From Theodoxus fluviatilis (lineage: Eukaryota; Mollusca; Gastropoda; Cycloneritida; Neritidae), in the NCBI GenBank assembly GCA_034096865.1, contig JAWQFJ010026583.1:5001-17500 (forward strand): a DNA stretch of 12,500 bases, given 5' to 3'. Each line of letters begins with the position of its first letter. Positions within the stretch are counted from its first letter, which is position 1. Below the pieces are notes generated by a model. That model did not search any database and had not been told where the DNA came from. It saw nothing but the letters and a program-made list of their open reading frames with translations. Positions 1 through 9,140 of the stretch are shown here, in pieces. A program made the position numbers and the translations under genes.

Positions 1-1171
1 AAATTCTTTCCCAAAGGGGATCGAGAACGTTCTGGCAAGTTTCTCGACTATTAACAAAGGCTTCTTAACATTTACAATCGTTTACTAGTCTGTGTATAAA
101 TTATAACAGTAAGACTTATCCAATGTCAACACTTTCTATTGTAACCAAACTATCTTCATGCTGTGATGCATTTTTTAAATACCGTCATTGACCAATCTTT
201 ATTCCTAAAAAAGTACAGACACATAGTATGTCTTCTACTACATGCATTCCAGTTCTTATACTACAAAAGTGGCAGATGTTAGGATTTTTTTCCATTTTAT
301 CCATCTGAGAGTGACCACAACGAGCCTCCGACTATAGCAGAACGCTATAGGGAGGGGACTCAGAAATTTCCCCCTTCAAATGTGCAGTAGCAAACTGGCC
401 ACTGATTACACTTTGTCTCTCAGAGGGGCTGACATTCTCCGACTCACAGAGTTTACGCCAAGGTGTCAGTGCCAGAGTCAGGAATCACCTAGATGGTTCC
501 AAACACGGTAAACCCGAGTTTAAATGTTACGCATGCCAGGGTGAGAGTGCTTAGGAAGCTGTAGGTGCCGAGTCGAGGCCCTGCTAACTTTGTGAAGGTT
601 AATTGATTTTAACGCTTATAGCGGTCCAGGAGGTTAGGCAGCCACAACCCACACGGCCTGTGTAATTTAAGACTTCGTTTAGCCAACATGCGAAGGTTAG
701 TTCACTGGTGAGGGTAGGGACACACACGCCGGCAGATGGCTGTGATCGATTAAATTTCTCTTTATGGTTCAAATTCCACAACTAACAATAACAACAACAA
801 CAGCACGAAGCAACATATACTTTATTGATTAGGCATCGGGCCCGTTCCGAAATACACAAAATTATTTGCACTATTGAGTTTTCAACAGAATAGTGGTTCA
901 GCGCTTAATTGCATAAAGTACAAACATTCTGACCAAATAGTTGATTGTAACATCCTGTAACATCCACTCACCTCCCGTGCAATCAAGGATTATCAAGACA
1001 ACATAAAGATGATAAGTGGGGAGGTTTGATTATAAAAACAGCTTAATAATGACTAATCATGGATAATAACTTTTCTCCTAACCAAATTTAAAAACAACAC
1101 TTTAATATTATTGTTTAGCCAGCCAGCCTTTTACAAATTTTTCACTTATAATCTAAGGGTAAGAGCTCATT
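1..1171. other. Unassigned A/T-rich non-coding DNA
   Basis: No convincing exon is seen on either strand. The part from about 310 to 780 is more G/C-balanced than its surroundings and may be an old dispersed repeat. It contains a perfect 7-bp hairpin (CTATAGC, 5-nt loop, GCTATAG) at 332-350. At 766-777 it has GGTTCAAATTCC, close to an RNA polymerase III box B, followed after a few bases by a short (AAC)n-like run at about 786-801. That order resembles a tRNA-derived SINE, but I could not find a matching box A at the usual distance, so no SINE is called. Confidence 0.5.
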
Positions 1172-1443
1172 TCAGAGTCTGATGTGAGAGTTCAAGGTCG
1201 TGGAGTCAAAATCTTTGACCTTGGCCGTTTTCTGCTGAGCTTCAACGATTTCAAGTTGAAGGGGTGGGTGGGGGGTCAACTGACAGAAAGGGCAGAACCC
1301 AACGTGGAGGGGGGGGGGGGGGGGTCCCTTCGTCTTGGCCGCCACGTTCTTGGAGAGGGGGGCGGGGGGATGAGTCGTCCGGCATCTTTTCTCCATCTGT
1401 CCAAACTGTCAGGATCGACTTGTGCCTTCATTTGCTCCAAGTC
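1172..1443 (-). pseudogene. Exon-like block, two frames split around C-tracts
   Basis: Read on the minus strand, the block starts just after a possible splice acceptor (pyrimidine run then AG at 1445-1444). The frame opens DLEQMKAQVDPDSLDRWRKD, which is charged and protein-like, and runs to about 1360. It then enters a C-rich stretch (1357-1372) followed by a pure run of 16 C (1309-1324). The original frame terminates soon after that run. A second frame, open from 1396 to the stop at 1172, carries a protein-like tail with FCPFCQ and ending STTLNSHIRL; the CxxC could be half of a zinc-binding site. One indel in either C-tract would join the two halves. This could be a real exon with a sequencing or slippage error, a decayed exon, or chance. 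The product is not recognised. Confidence 0.25.
1309..1324. repeat. Poly-G run, 16 bases
   Basis: There are sixteen consecutive G on the plus strand, with another G-rich stretch (1261-1275) before it and one (1357-1370) after it. Runs of this length are prone to slippage and to sequencing error. This matters here because the run sits at the frame break of the exon-like block on the other strand. Confidence 0.9.
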
Positions 1444-1640
1444 CTTAGGGGGAAATCGGCATCATCCCTAAGGATTGAAGCCTTGGAAATTATGGGCAAG
1501 GGGTAAGCATCACCCCTCCCATCTCCGGTTGACCAACACAAAGTCTGGAAAGGATTACCAAGCGAGAAAGAGAGCGAGATGGGAAAAGCTGAGCGTAATA
1601 TATATTTCTCCTGTCTTGAGTATCGTTCTCCTAAAATGAA

Positions 1641-1753
1641 CCAATCACATAGCAGCGAGGTCTTCCATGTGGACCAATGACGTGCAGCAAGGTCTGCCAC
1701 ACTTGACTATAAATGACCTTGAGGTCTCGAGTGCAGTTCTTTTGTGGACCAAT
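1641..1753 (+). promoter_or_regulatory. Promoter-like CCAAT/TATA cluster
   Basis: Three forward CCAAT pentamers lie at 1641-1645, 1674-1678 and 1749-1753, and a TATAAAT lies at 1708-1714, 30 to 63 bases after the first two. The 16-bp string TGTGGACCAATGRCGT occurs twice, at 1668-1683 and 1743-1758, a spacing of 75 bp; the first copy includes a TGACGT CRE-like core. The arrangement resembles a plus-strand RNA polymerase II core promoter, or a short tandem duplication that carried the CCAAT box. No downstream plus-strand gene is recognisable, so function is unproven. Confidence 0.25.
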
Positions 1754-1759
1754 GGCGTT

Positions 1760-2208
1760 GGTGGGTTTTTGCGTTCACAGACCAGTCAATGGTCTCGAAC
1801 TAACCCATACTAATTCTCAAGTCAAGGCTGAATTTCTCTAACAAACATTAGTTTAGGCCTGGCTGGCTTCTATACAAATAAGAATCTCCACTGGGGATTA
1901 AAATATTTCCACTCATAACATCACACATTACTCATATTTTATTTTCCCAATCTTCATTGTCATGTTAAGTAGCATATAAGAGACAACGCTGGATAACACC
2001 TTTCTCCCACGTAAATATTTGACCACAAACATGGGCCAAGACGAAAATAATATGTGTGACCAAGAAAATGGCAAAAACGTAACGAAGTCCGTACAAAGAG
2101 CTGCTGTATTTCAAAATATATAAACACAATTATTATCCTCTCATGTCGTCCCAGCATAGCTGTTACCAGAGCACTTGCATAGCTTGAAGTATGAGGCTAA
2201 CGCTTGCT
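1760..2208. other. Unassigned A/T-rich spacer
   Basis: I see no exon, repeat array or RNA gene in this stretch. Short open frames, including one on the minus strand at 1960-2157, have no protein-like features beyond chance. Confidence 0.5.
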
Positions 2209-2217
2209 CTCATCACT
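2209..2217. repeat. Left target-site duplication, 9 bp
   Basis: CTCATCACT lies directly against the left end of the 2218-2621 element and is repeated without mismatch directly against its right end (2622-2630). Perfect abutting copies mark an insertion site. Confidence 0.8.
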
Positions 2218-2621
2218 CATTCTAGTCCACTAGAGACTTCGCCTGCTGGCGACAGAGTCTCTAGCACAGTTAATATCACGTGATAGAAGGATTCCATCCG
2301 CAATATGCATGAGGAGATCACACAGAGGCTTGTGGGATAACCCTCTGCCCTCTCACATATACCGTTAAAGTGCTTCTAAGACTATTTCGCACAAAACTCA
2401 TAACTTACGCTTGTCGAGGCAATAAACAAGCGTTTATTCGATAAAATAAAATGTTTGTGTTGAAATGGTAAAACGTTTTGACATCTGAATGATATCTGTA
2501 AAAAGTGGGGGGAAATAGCATCCAGAACGAACTATTTTGGGCTGTAATGCGAAGGGTCAAGTCTATTATGCATTCATTGCGAACTGCGTCAGAGTCAATA
2601 CTGACTCGGGTTCACAGAATG
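2218..2621. mobile_element. Non-autonomous TIR element (MITE-like), copy 1
   Basis: This is a 404-bp element that starts CATTCT and ends AGAATG. The terminal match can be extended with one gap (CATTCTaGTccAC on the left, CATTCTGTgaAC for the inverted right end). It is bounded by a perfect 9-bp direct repeat. It has no transposase-like open frame, so it is non-autonomous. Near the left end (2230-2264) is a hairpin with a 14-bp paired stem, a TGCT loop and a 3-nt bulge, followed by the palindrome ATCACGTGAT. A second copy lies about 970 bp downstream in the same orientation. A 9-bp duplication is typical of Mutator-like elements; hAT and P usually give 8 bp and Merlin 8-9. The superfamily assignment is inference because the TIR is very short. 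Confidence 0.75.
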
Positions 2622-2630
2622 CTCATCACT
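2622..2630. repeat. Right target-site duplication, 9 bp
   Basis: CTCATCACT directly follows the AGAATG end of the element and is identical to 2209-2217. Confidence 0.8.
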
Positions 2631-2817
2631 TTCCCTCAAAATGCACAGGAGAATCAAGCCTATCATGGAGCAGATCAACAGTTAAGCCCATGCTGCTTCA
2701 GTATTTCCTGACTGGTAGGCCTACTCGATCATGACTGCGTTCATAGGAACGACGTGAATGAATGATCTCGATGAACAATTCTATGTGTAGCCGATGCATT
2801 ATCATGTGCTCCTTGTG

Positions 2818-2820
<3 letters not shown>

Positions 2821-2864
<44 letters not shown>

Positions 2865-2877
2865 AGAGACAGACAGA

Positions 2878-2934
<57 letters not shown>

Positions 2935-2979
2935 ACAGACAGACAGAAAGACAGACGGACAGACAGACAGAGGCAGACG

Positions 2980-3039
<60 letters not shown>
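2821..3039. repeat. Compound microsatellite (GA)n(CAGG)n(CAGA)n(GA)n
   Basis: A pure (GA)n run of just over 40 bases leads into CAGAGA-type variants, then about 13 tandem CAGG units (roughly 2880-2932), then degenerate CAGA/CGGA units, then a second (GA)n run ending at 3039. The array is purine-rich apart from C. Each step is one or two substitutions from its neighbour, as expected if slippage has spread point mutations. The apparent proteins here (Arg-Glu and Ala-Gly-Arg-Gln repeats and their complements) are artefacts. Confidence 0.95.
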
Positions 3040-3043
<4 letters not shown>

Positions 3044-3075
3044 ATTATGAAGATGAAGTAGGCAGTGGACTTAAT
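3040..3075 (-). mobile_element. 3' end of a minus-strand retroelement, diverged
   Basis: Read on the minus strand, this short segment has ACTGCCTA followed by TTCA, then an AATAAA (3041-3046), then enters the (TC)n array. The same order (ACTGCCTA, TTCA, AATAAA, TC-rich tail) appears at 3895-3989, where it is linked to a coding-looking end. I therefore read it as the tail of a related LINE-type copy. The upstream boundary is not clear. Confidence 0.4.
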
Positions 3076-3190
3076 TAACTCATGACCCCTTGACCCTGTG
3101 CAAGAAGAAATTCTCAAGGGAAAAAAAGACACCATGTTCAGCGTGTTCGCCAGAGTTACATAAATAGGATTCTATTTTGGGGAAGGGGGG

Positions 3191-3605
3191 CATTCTAGTT
3201 CACTATAGAGACTTCGCCTATCGGCGAAAGTGTCTTTAGCCCAGTTGACATCACGTGATGGAAAGTTTTCGTCCGAAATATGCAAATGGAGGTCACACGA
3301 GAGGCTTGCGGGATAGCCGATCTGCTCTCTGATATACACCGTTAAAGTAGTTCTAAGACAATTTCGCAAAAAACCTCTTAACTTACTCTAGTTGAGGCAA
3401 TAAACAAGCGTTTATTCGATAAAATAAGATATTTGTGTTGAAATGGAAACAAGTTTTGACATCTGAAAGATTTCTGTAAAAAGTGGAAAAACAAATAGTA
3501 TCAGAACGAACTATTTTTGGCGCAACGCTGAAATGCGAAGGGTCAAGCATATTACGCATTCATTACGAACTGTGCCAGAGTCACGTGACTCGGGTTCACA
3601 GAATG
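3191..3605. mobile_element. Non-autonomous TIR element (MITE-like), copy 2
   Basis: This 415-bp segment aligns end to end with 2218-2621 in the same orientation. It shares the CATTCTAGT start, the GTTCACAGAATG end, and long exact internal blocks around the CAATAAACAAGCGTTTATTC region. Substitutions and small indels are spread throughout, so it looks clearly older or from another subfamily. The left-end hairpin (about 3203-3239) is kept although its arms have changed. A clean target duplication is not visible: G-rich sequence lies on both sides (3185-3190 and 3606 onward). The insertion may have hit a G-tract that later expanded. Confidence 0.7.
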
Positions 3606-3641
3606 GGGGGGGTGGGGGGGGGGGTGGGGGTGGGGGGGGGG
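3606..3641. repeat. G-rich tract
   Basis: This is a nearly pure G tract with isolated T interruptions, directly after the right end of MITE copy 2. It holds several runs of four or more G, so a plus-strand G-quadruplex is possible. Confidence 0.85.
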
Positions 3642-3773
3642 AAGACTGTTAATCCAAGGACCATTTATTTTGCCAGAGGGCTGCTGACCTTTTGACCCAC
3701 AGCACAGGCCAGCTCACACTGGAATGGTTTCCAAGTTTGCATAGTGTATTCTTCTATACAGTTACAGGGGAAA

Positions 3774-3909
<136 letters not shown>

Positions 3910-3986
3910 TTTATTTTACAAGGGTAGTGAATTAGGCAGTAGTGCCTTTCTTACGTTCAGCCCTTGAAGCAAAATATTCAAATGTG

Positions 3987-3989
<3 letters not shown>
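3910..3989 (-). mobile_element. LINE-type retrotransposon 3' end (coding tail plus 3' UTR)
   Basis: On the minus strand a frame ends FEYFASRAERKKGTTA with a TAA stop at 3932-3934. A short 3' UTR follows, with AATAAA at 3910-3915, then GTTC repeats and (TC)n. A basic C-terminal tail, a very short UTR and a simple-sequence tail are usual for the 3' end of non-LTR retrotransposons. Upstream (higher coordinates) the element is lost immediately in the (GA)n array at 3990, so only about 80 bp remain. The family cannot be named from this little. Confidence 0.5.
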
Positions 3990-4043
<54 letters not shown>

Positions 4044-4078
4044 AGAGAAAGAGAGAAGAGAGAGAGAGAAGAGAGAGA

Positions 4079-4146
<68 letters not shown>

Positions 4147-4272
4147 GAGAGAGAGAGAGGGGGGGGGGAGCTGGGGAAAGGGGGAGGAAGGGAAGAGAGA
4201 ATGAGAGTAAGAGGGTGGGTGGGTTGTAGAGAGAGGGTGGGGGAGAGGGTGGGGGAGAGGGAGGGAGGGAGG

Positions 4273-4352
<80 letters not shown>
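3990..4352. repeat. Long interrupted (GA)n purine array
   Basis: Two long (GA)n blocks (about 3990-4159 with GGA and GAA interruptions, and about 4280-4352) flank a G-rich purine stretch containing GGGGGGGGG and several GGGTGGG-type motifs. Almost the whole 360 bp is purine on the plus strand, which favours triplex (H-DNA) formation and slippage. The predicted Ser-Leu and Arg-Glu proteins across it are artefacts. Confidence 0.95.
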
Positions 4353-4356
<4 letters not shown>

Positions 4357-4699
4357 TATAATTATCGCAAGAATTATACATGTGCAATTTCTTAAACATA
4401 CTAAAATGGGTAGATAGTGTACCAGAGAAGCAAAATTTAAATATGGAACTTGAAGTGACTACAATGACATATACATAGAAAACAATTTTCTAAACATCCA
4501 AATGTTAAAAACAAATACATACATGTAGGCCAAAGCCTCTTGGTGTACACTCCCTCCCCTACTCCCCCACCCCCAATCAGCCGGAACCCCTCCAATATTT
4601 CAGCCAGGGGTGGCCTGAAGTAAGCATATGTGAAGAATGGACAATGTAGAATACACTTAGCCGTTCCACTGTCTAGACGTCAGATGAAAGCGTGGAAAA
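4353..4699 (-). mobile_element. Probable 3' UTR of the LINE copy
   Basis: This A/T-rich stretch lies between the stop codon of the reverse-transcriptase fragment (4700) and the (GA)n array ending at 4352. On the minus strand it would be the element's 3' untranslated region, ending in a (TC)n tail. A C-rich block at about 4550-4580 (plus strand) interrupts it. No other gene or repeat is seen. The assignment rests on position and orientation only. Confidence 0.4.
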
Positions 4700-6436
<1,737 letters not shown>

Positions 6437-6685
6437 ATGCTCGGCATCGCTCGAATAGAAATTTATGTCAAAACGACAGTGCTAACTTGGTGTAAGCAAG
6501 AATATTTCGATGTTCACTTCAAGGGAGATTACACAACAAACAAAGGGCTAATGTCAGATATAAGAGTTGCTTCCCTTAAAATTGTTTCGCTATCTGCCTT
6601 GGAAATGTTTTCTAACATCTTGCCCAGTAATTATTTCAGAGCAGATATTCTTTTAAAAAAGAAAAGTACAATATCAGCCTAACTT
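6437..6685 (+). other. Small unassigned open frame
   Basis: An ATG-started frame of 81 codons ends in TAA. The composition is ordinary rather than low-complexity (it includes TWCKQEYFDVHFKGDYTTN), which is unusual for this window, but I recognise no domain, no signal peptide and no splice structure. It may be a chance open frame in A/T-rich DNA or a scrap of a repeat. Confidence 0.12.
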
Positions 6686-6830
6686 CTTGTAACGTCTCGC
6701 ATAGGCTGGGTAATAATCACAGGTCGAAATGCGTGCCACAGCGCATATTTGTGATGATGACTTTCTTCCTTTCTCCGAAGGCAGCCATTTTGGCTATACA
6801 CGGCGCAGCGGGCGCAACGGCTCTCCGGCG

Positions 6831-6918
6831 CGGTACGTACCGGTACGTACCGGTAGCCGTACCAAGTCGTTCAAGAGGCTACCGGTACGTACCGGTACGT
6901 ACCGGTAGGCCTCTTGAA
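6831..6918. repeat. Nested palindromic array of GTACCGGTAC
   Basis: The 10-mer GTACCGGTAC is its own reverse complement and is repeated in tandem here with CGTACCGGTA phasing. Segment 6831-6858 is a perfect 28-bp inverted repeat of 6877-6904, with an 18-base loop. In addition 6870-6918, bounded by TTCAAGAGG and CCTCTTGAA, is itself a 49-bp palindrome with a single 1-base indel. The stretch can fold in at least two competing ways, as one long hairpin or as a shorter cruciform. It lies in a locally G/C- and CpG-rich patch. It could be a fold-back element end, a recombination-prone cruciform, or a small palindromic satellite. Confidence 0.85.
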
Positions 6919-6943
6919 CAGGCCCCAGGTCACCGACCTTTCT

Positions 6944-7290
6944 ACCCGGCCGTTATCCTTCACCCTACTTCCTCGACACGACAGCAAGTCACAAACTCAC
7001 GTTGGTCGGAACTGTTGTCCAAACAAGTCCCCACTGTGGGACACACAGTGTCAACCGCCCCTCAATCGCAGAGAGAGCAAGTTTTCTAGAAACCAACCAG
7101 CACCGTTGTTCATGCCCCAGGCTTTCCTCCTCTGTCAGTTGACACTACAGCAGGTAACAGACTATCGCTGGTCGAGACTCTCGCCACGAGAAATCTCCAC
7201 TGTGGGACACTGTCACCTGCCTCTCAAACGCAGAAAGAGCAAGTTATCTCGAAACCAACCTAATAGCTGTCCTCTCACCCGGCTCTCTCC
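6944..7290. repeat. Diverged tandem duplication, 166-bp period
   Basis: Two units can be aligned at an offset of 166 bp. Anchors are GACAC followed by ACAGCA (6975-6986 and 7141-7152), CCACTGTGGGACAC (7031-7044 and 7197-7210), and AGAGCAAGTT...TCTxGAAACCAACC near each unit's end. A third start (CCCGGCTCTCTCCCTCTGTC) at about 7279 suggests a partial third unit. The copies have diverged by substitution and small indels. The open frame across both units (6914-7378, plus) begins at a non-repeat Met and shows no conserved coding bias, so I do not call a gene. Confidence 0.65.
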
Positions 7291-7299
7291 CTCTGTCTC

Positions 7300-8063
7300 G
7301 ATTTCCTCCCTCCAACGCCTCTATCAAATCTCCTGTGAGCCTCACACGAGCAACTTGCACGGACCAAAACCCTCTTAGTTCCTAGAACCTCCCTTAGTCC
7401 GTGCGCACTGTGAGCTCTATTCACTCTCCCCGTTGCTTCGCACGATGTTACCCTTTTATAACGCGGCAAAACTTTAATGGGTTGCCGCCTAACCCATAGC
7501 CAGGATGTAAAAGGCCCAAATTCACCGGCTCCTCAAATTCGCCGTGTGACAGGGGGTGGGGGTCGATCGGTTGTTTATTTCAGTTTTTATCTTATGTAAC
7601 CTATCAGCTATCTGCATTGAATCTGAAGACACTTTTCCCATGACTCGTACCCAAGTATTTCGTGTACCATTGTTATTTTCTAATTGCCACACAATGAAAA
7701 GATCAAATGAAACGTTTCCTGTGAAAGTGTCCAAGTGTCCGGGGCATATTGCTGATGTATATATAAAAAACAACCACGCAGGGTGTCAGTGAAGTAATCC
7801 TTATAAACCCGTCCGCGGCATGTTGCAGGCATTGAAAGATGGTGCGGGGACTGTCCATGCAGACCCTCCCTTCCAGTTCTGTCTACTGAGTAACAGGTTA
7901 GGTATGTGCTATTAGAGAAGAACAACAACAAGTAAACGACTGTGATAGTTGCCAGTGTAGGATCCTACATCCGTGTACATGTATACCATGCAAAATCATC
8001 GCCATGGAACATTCTGCAATACACTGCTTGTGTGTATCGAGCTGTGCGCAGCCCATGCGCAGA
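7300..8063. other. Spacer, or 3' flank of the minus-strand gene
   Basis: No repeat arrays lie here. A TTTATT at 7574-7579 (AATAAA on the minus strand) could be the polyadenylation signal of the minus-strand gene that stops at 8064, giving a 3' UTR of about 490 bases. A second exon-like block on the minus strand, 7601-7751, has a T-rich tract plus AG before it and AG|GTTACA after it. It reads ICPGHLDTFTGNVSFDLF and onward. Its entry phase (1) is not cleanly supplied by the neighbouring exon, and the opposite strand is also open, so it is left unassigned. Confidence 0.3.
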
Positions 8064-8207
8064 TCAGAGAGGAATGGGTGACGACGCAGCGTCAACACAC
8101 GCCTCGGCAGGCCAGGCTCTCTGCAGACCCGCGGCAGCCTCGGCCACGACATGGTCTCCAAGTGACAACAGCTCGGTGATCACATCCTCCACCCCTCCTC
8201 GCAACAT
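8064..8207 (-). CDS. Terminal coding exon, ARM-repeat-like protein (partial)
   Basis: On the minus strand a strong acceptor (pyrimidine tract TTTTTTGCTCTTCAG) precedes [20 protein letters not shown], which continues [12 protein letters not shown] and stops at TGA 8064-8066. The exon starts in phase 0, exactly matching the phase-0 donor of the exon at 8857-8987. The pattern GG-V-x-x-V-I-x-x-L-L-S-x-G-D-x-x-V-x-x-x-A-A-x-x-L fits the second and third helices of an armadillo repeat. The tail after the repeat is short and not ARM-like. Either the protein ends here, or the real exon ends near GLQ and the tail is read-through into an intron. ARM repeats are protein-interaction modules. Which ARM protein this is cannot be told from the sequence. 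Confidence 0.45.
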   Translation of the reverse strand: MLRGGVEDVITELLSLGDHVVAEAAAGLQRAWPAEACVDAASSPIPL

Positions 8208-8250
8208 CTGAAGAGCAAAAAAGACGAGGAGTGTTTACATCTTTTGTTCC

Positions 8251-8307
<57 letters not shown>

Positions 8308-8314
8308 GCACGCA

Positions 8315-8384
<70 letters not shown>

Positions 8385-8856
8385 CATTATCAATCGCATG
8401 GCTACGCATTAGTTGGTTTGTGCTGTTTATTTCGCCTTCAGCAGCTGGCGCACAATTATTTCCCTCATCAGCTGAAGCCCATTGCTACACAGGTTTTAAA
8501 GTTTTCTACTCAAATTTTTGGAAGCTTTGGTCAGAAGCAAAGTAGCATTTTCTCAATTGACGATGCTTGGATGGGGAAATACAGACAAGAAAAGAATTCC
8601 TTGCGACTCCGATTTATCACACTGCTGCATTGCATTTGAAAATTACATCATTTTCCCTCGCGTTACGATATTATTTGAAATGCTCTGAAAAATGTTCCCA
8701 CGAGGTTACTTTTTAGAAATATTATCAGAAATCAATGGACGCTTCCCAAACACGAACCCTCCAAAGCGGGGCTCAACTGTTCACGACAAATGCATGGTAA
8801 GAAAAAAAAACCCCGCAGGATTCATTCTCTAGCGGAGGATCCTCACCATCCCCTAC
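8208..8856 (-). other. Inferred intron with (CA)n array
   Basis: The intron is bounded on the minus strand by the donor GAG|GTAGGG at 8856-8855 and the acceptor CTTCAG at 8210-8208. Both are good matches to metazoan consensus. Apart from the (CA)n array the interior is ordinary A/T-rich sequence with no coding signal. Confidence 0.4.
8253..8380. repeat. (CA)n microsatellite with (CGCA)n core
   Basis: About 128 bases of CA repeat are interrupted once by four CGCA/CACG units (about 8301-8318) and a single TA. Long alternating purine-pyrimidine tracts of this kind can adopt Z-DNA. It lies within the inferred intron. Confidence 0.95.
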
Positions 8857-8987
8857 CTCGGTTCTGAGGCTGGCACTGGACGTCAGTCGAGACAGAACGG
8901 TCAACAGCTGTAGAGCACTGAAGCCGTCTGAAGTCAGATCCTTGGTGGCTGCTGCTTTCCTCAGCTTCAGTACCACGAACATCGCAC
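8857..8987 (-). CDS. Internal coding exon, ARM-repeat-like protein (partial)
   Basis: This 131-nt block on the minus strand lies between a possible acceptor (CATACCTCTCAG, AG at 8989-8988) and a good donor (GAG|GTAGGG). It enters in phase 1 and leaves in phase 0. It encodes AMFVVLKLRKAAATKDLTSD followed by GFSALQLLTVLSRLTSSASL and RTE, with no stop. It looks helical, with Leu spacing, and joins in frame to the GG-V-x-x-V-I-x-x-LL segment of the next exon to complete an ARM-repeat-like unit. The frame is also open upstream to 9036, so the true left edge could differ. Other upstream exons, if any, lie beyond the polypyrimidine arrays. The gene identity is unknown. Confidence 0.4.
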
Positions 8988-9035
8988 CTGAGAGGTATGA
9001 CAATACAATAGTGCTGTAGGTCCTCCACCTCCTCA

Positions 9036-9135
9036 TCTCCTCCTCCTCCTCCTCCTCCTCCTCCTCCTCCTCCTCCTCCTCCTCCTCCTCCTCCCCCTCC
9101 TCCTCCTCCTCCTCCTCCTCCTCCTCCTCCTCCTC
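9036..9135. repeat. (TCC)n microsatellite
   Basis: This is an almost perfect (TCC)n tract of about 100 bases with one C-rich interruption near 9092. It leads directly into the minisatellite and shares its CCT core, so the minisatellite probably grew from it. Confidence 0.95.
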
Positions 9136-9140
9136 ATTGT

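Noticed and set aside
766..801. tRNA-derived SINE suggested by a box B-like GGTTCAAATTCC and an (AAC)n-like run
   Set aside because: No box A at the expected distance upstream and no tRNA-like fold could be assembled, so it stays only a note.
2860..2935. CRISPR array considered because of regular short repeats
   Set aside because: The units are 4-bp CAGG with no spacers, so this is a microsatellite in eukaryotic DNA.
6914..7381. Plus-strand open frame of 154 codons across the 166-bp tandem units
   Set aside because: The repeat period (166) is not a multiple of three, so the two units are read in different frames; a conserved protein is not supported.
7556..7795. Plus-strand open frame with a hydrophobic start that looks like a signal peptide
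   Set aside because: It starts at GTG, overlaps an equally open minus-strand frame, and has no recognisable domain or splice support.
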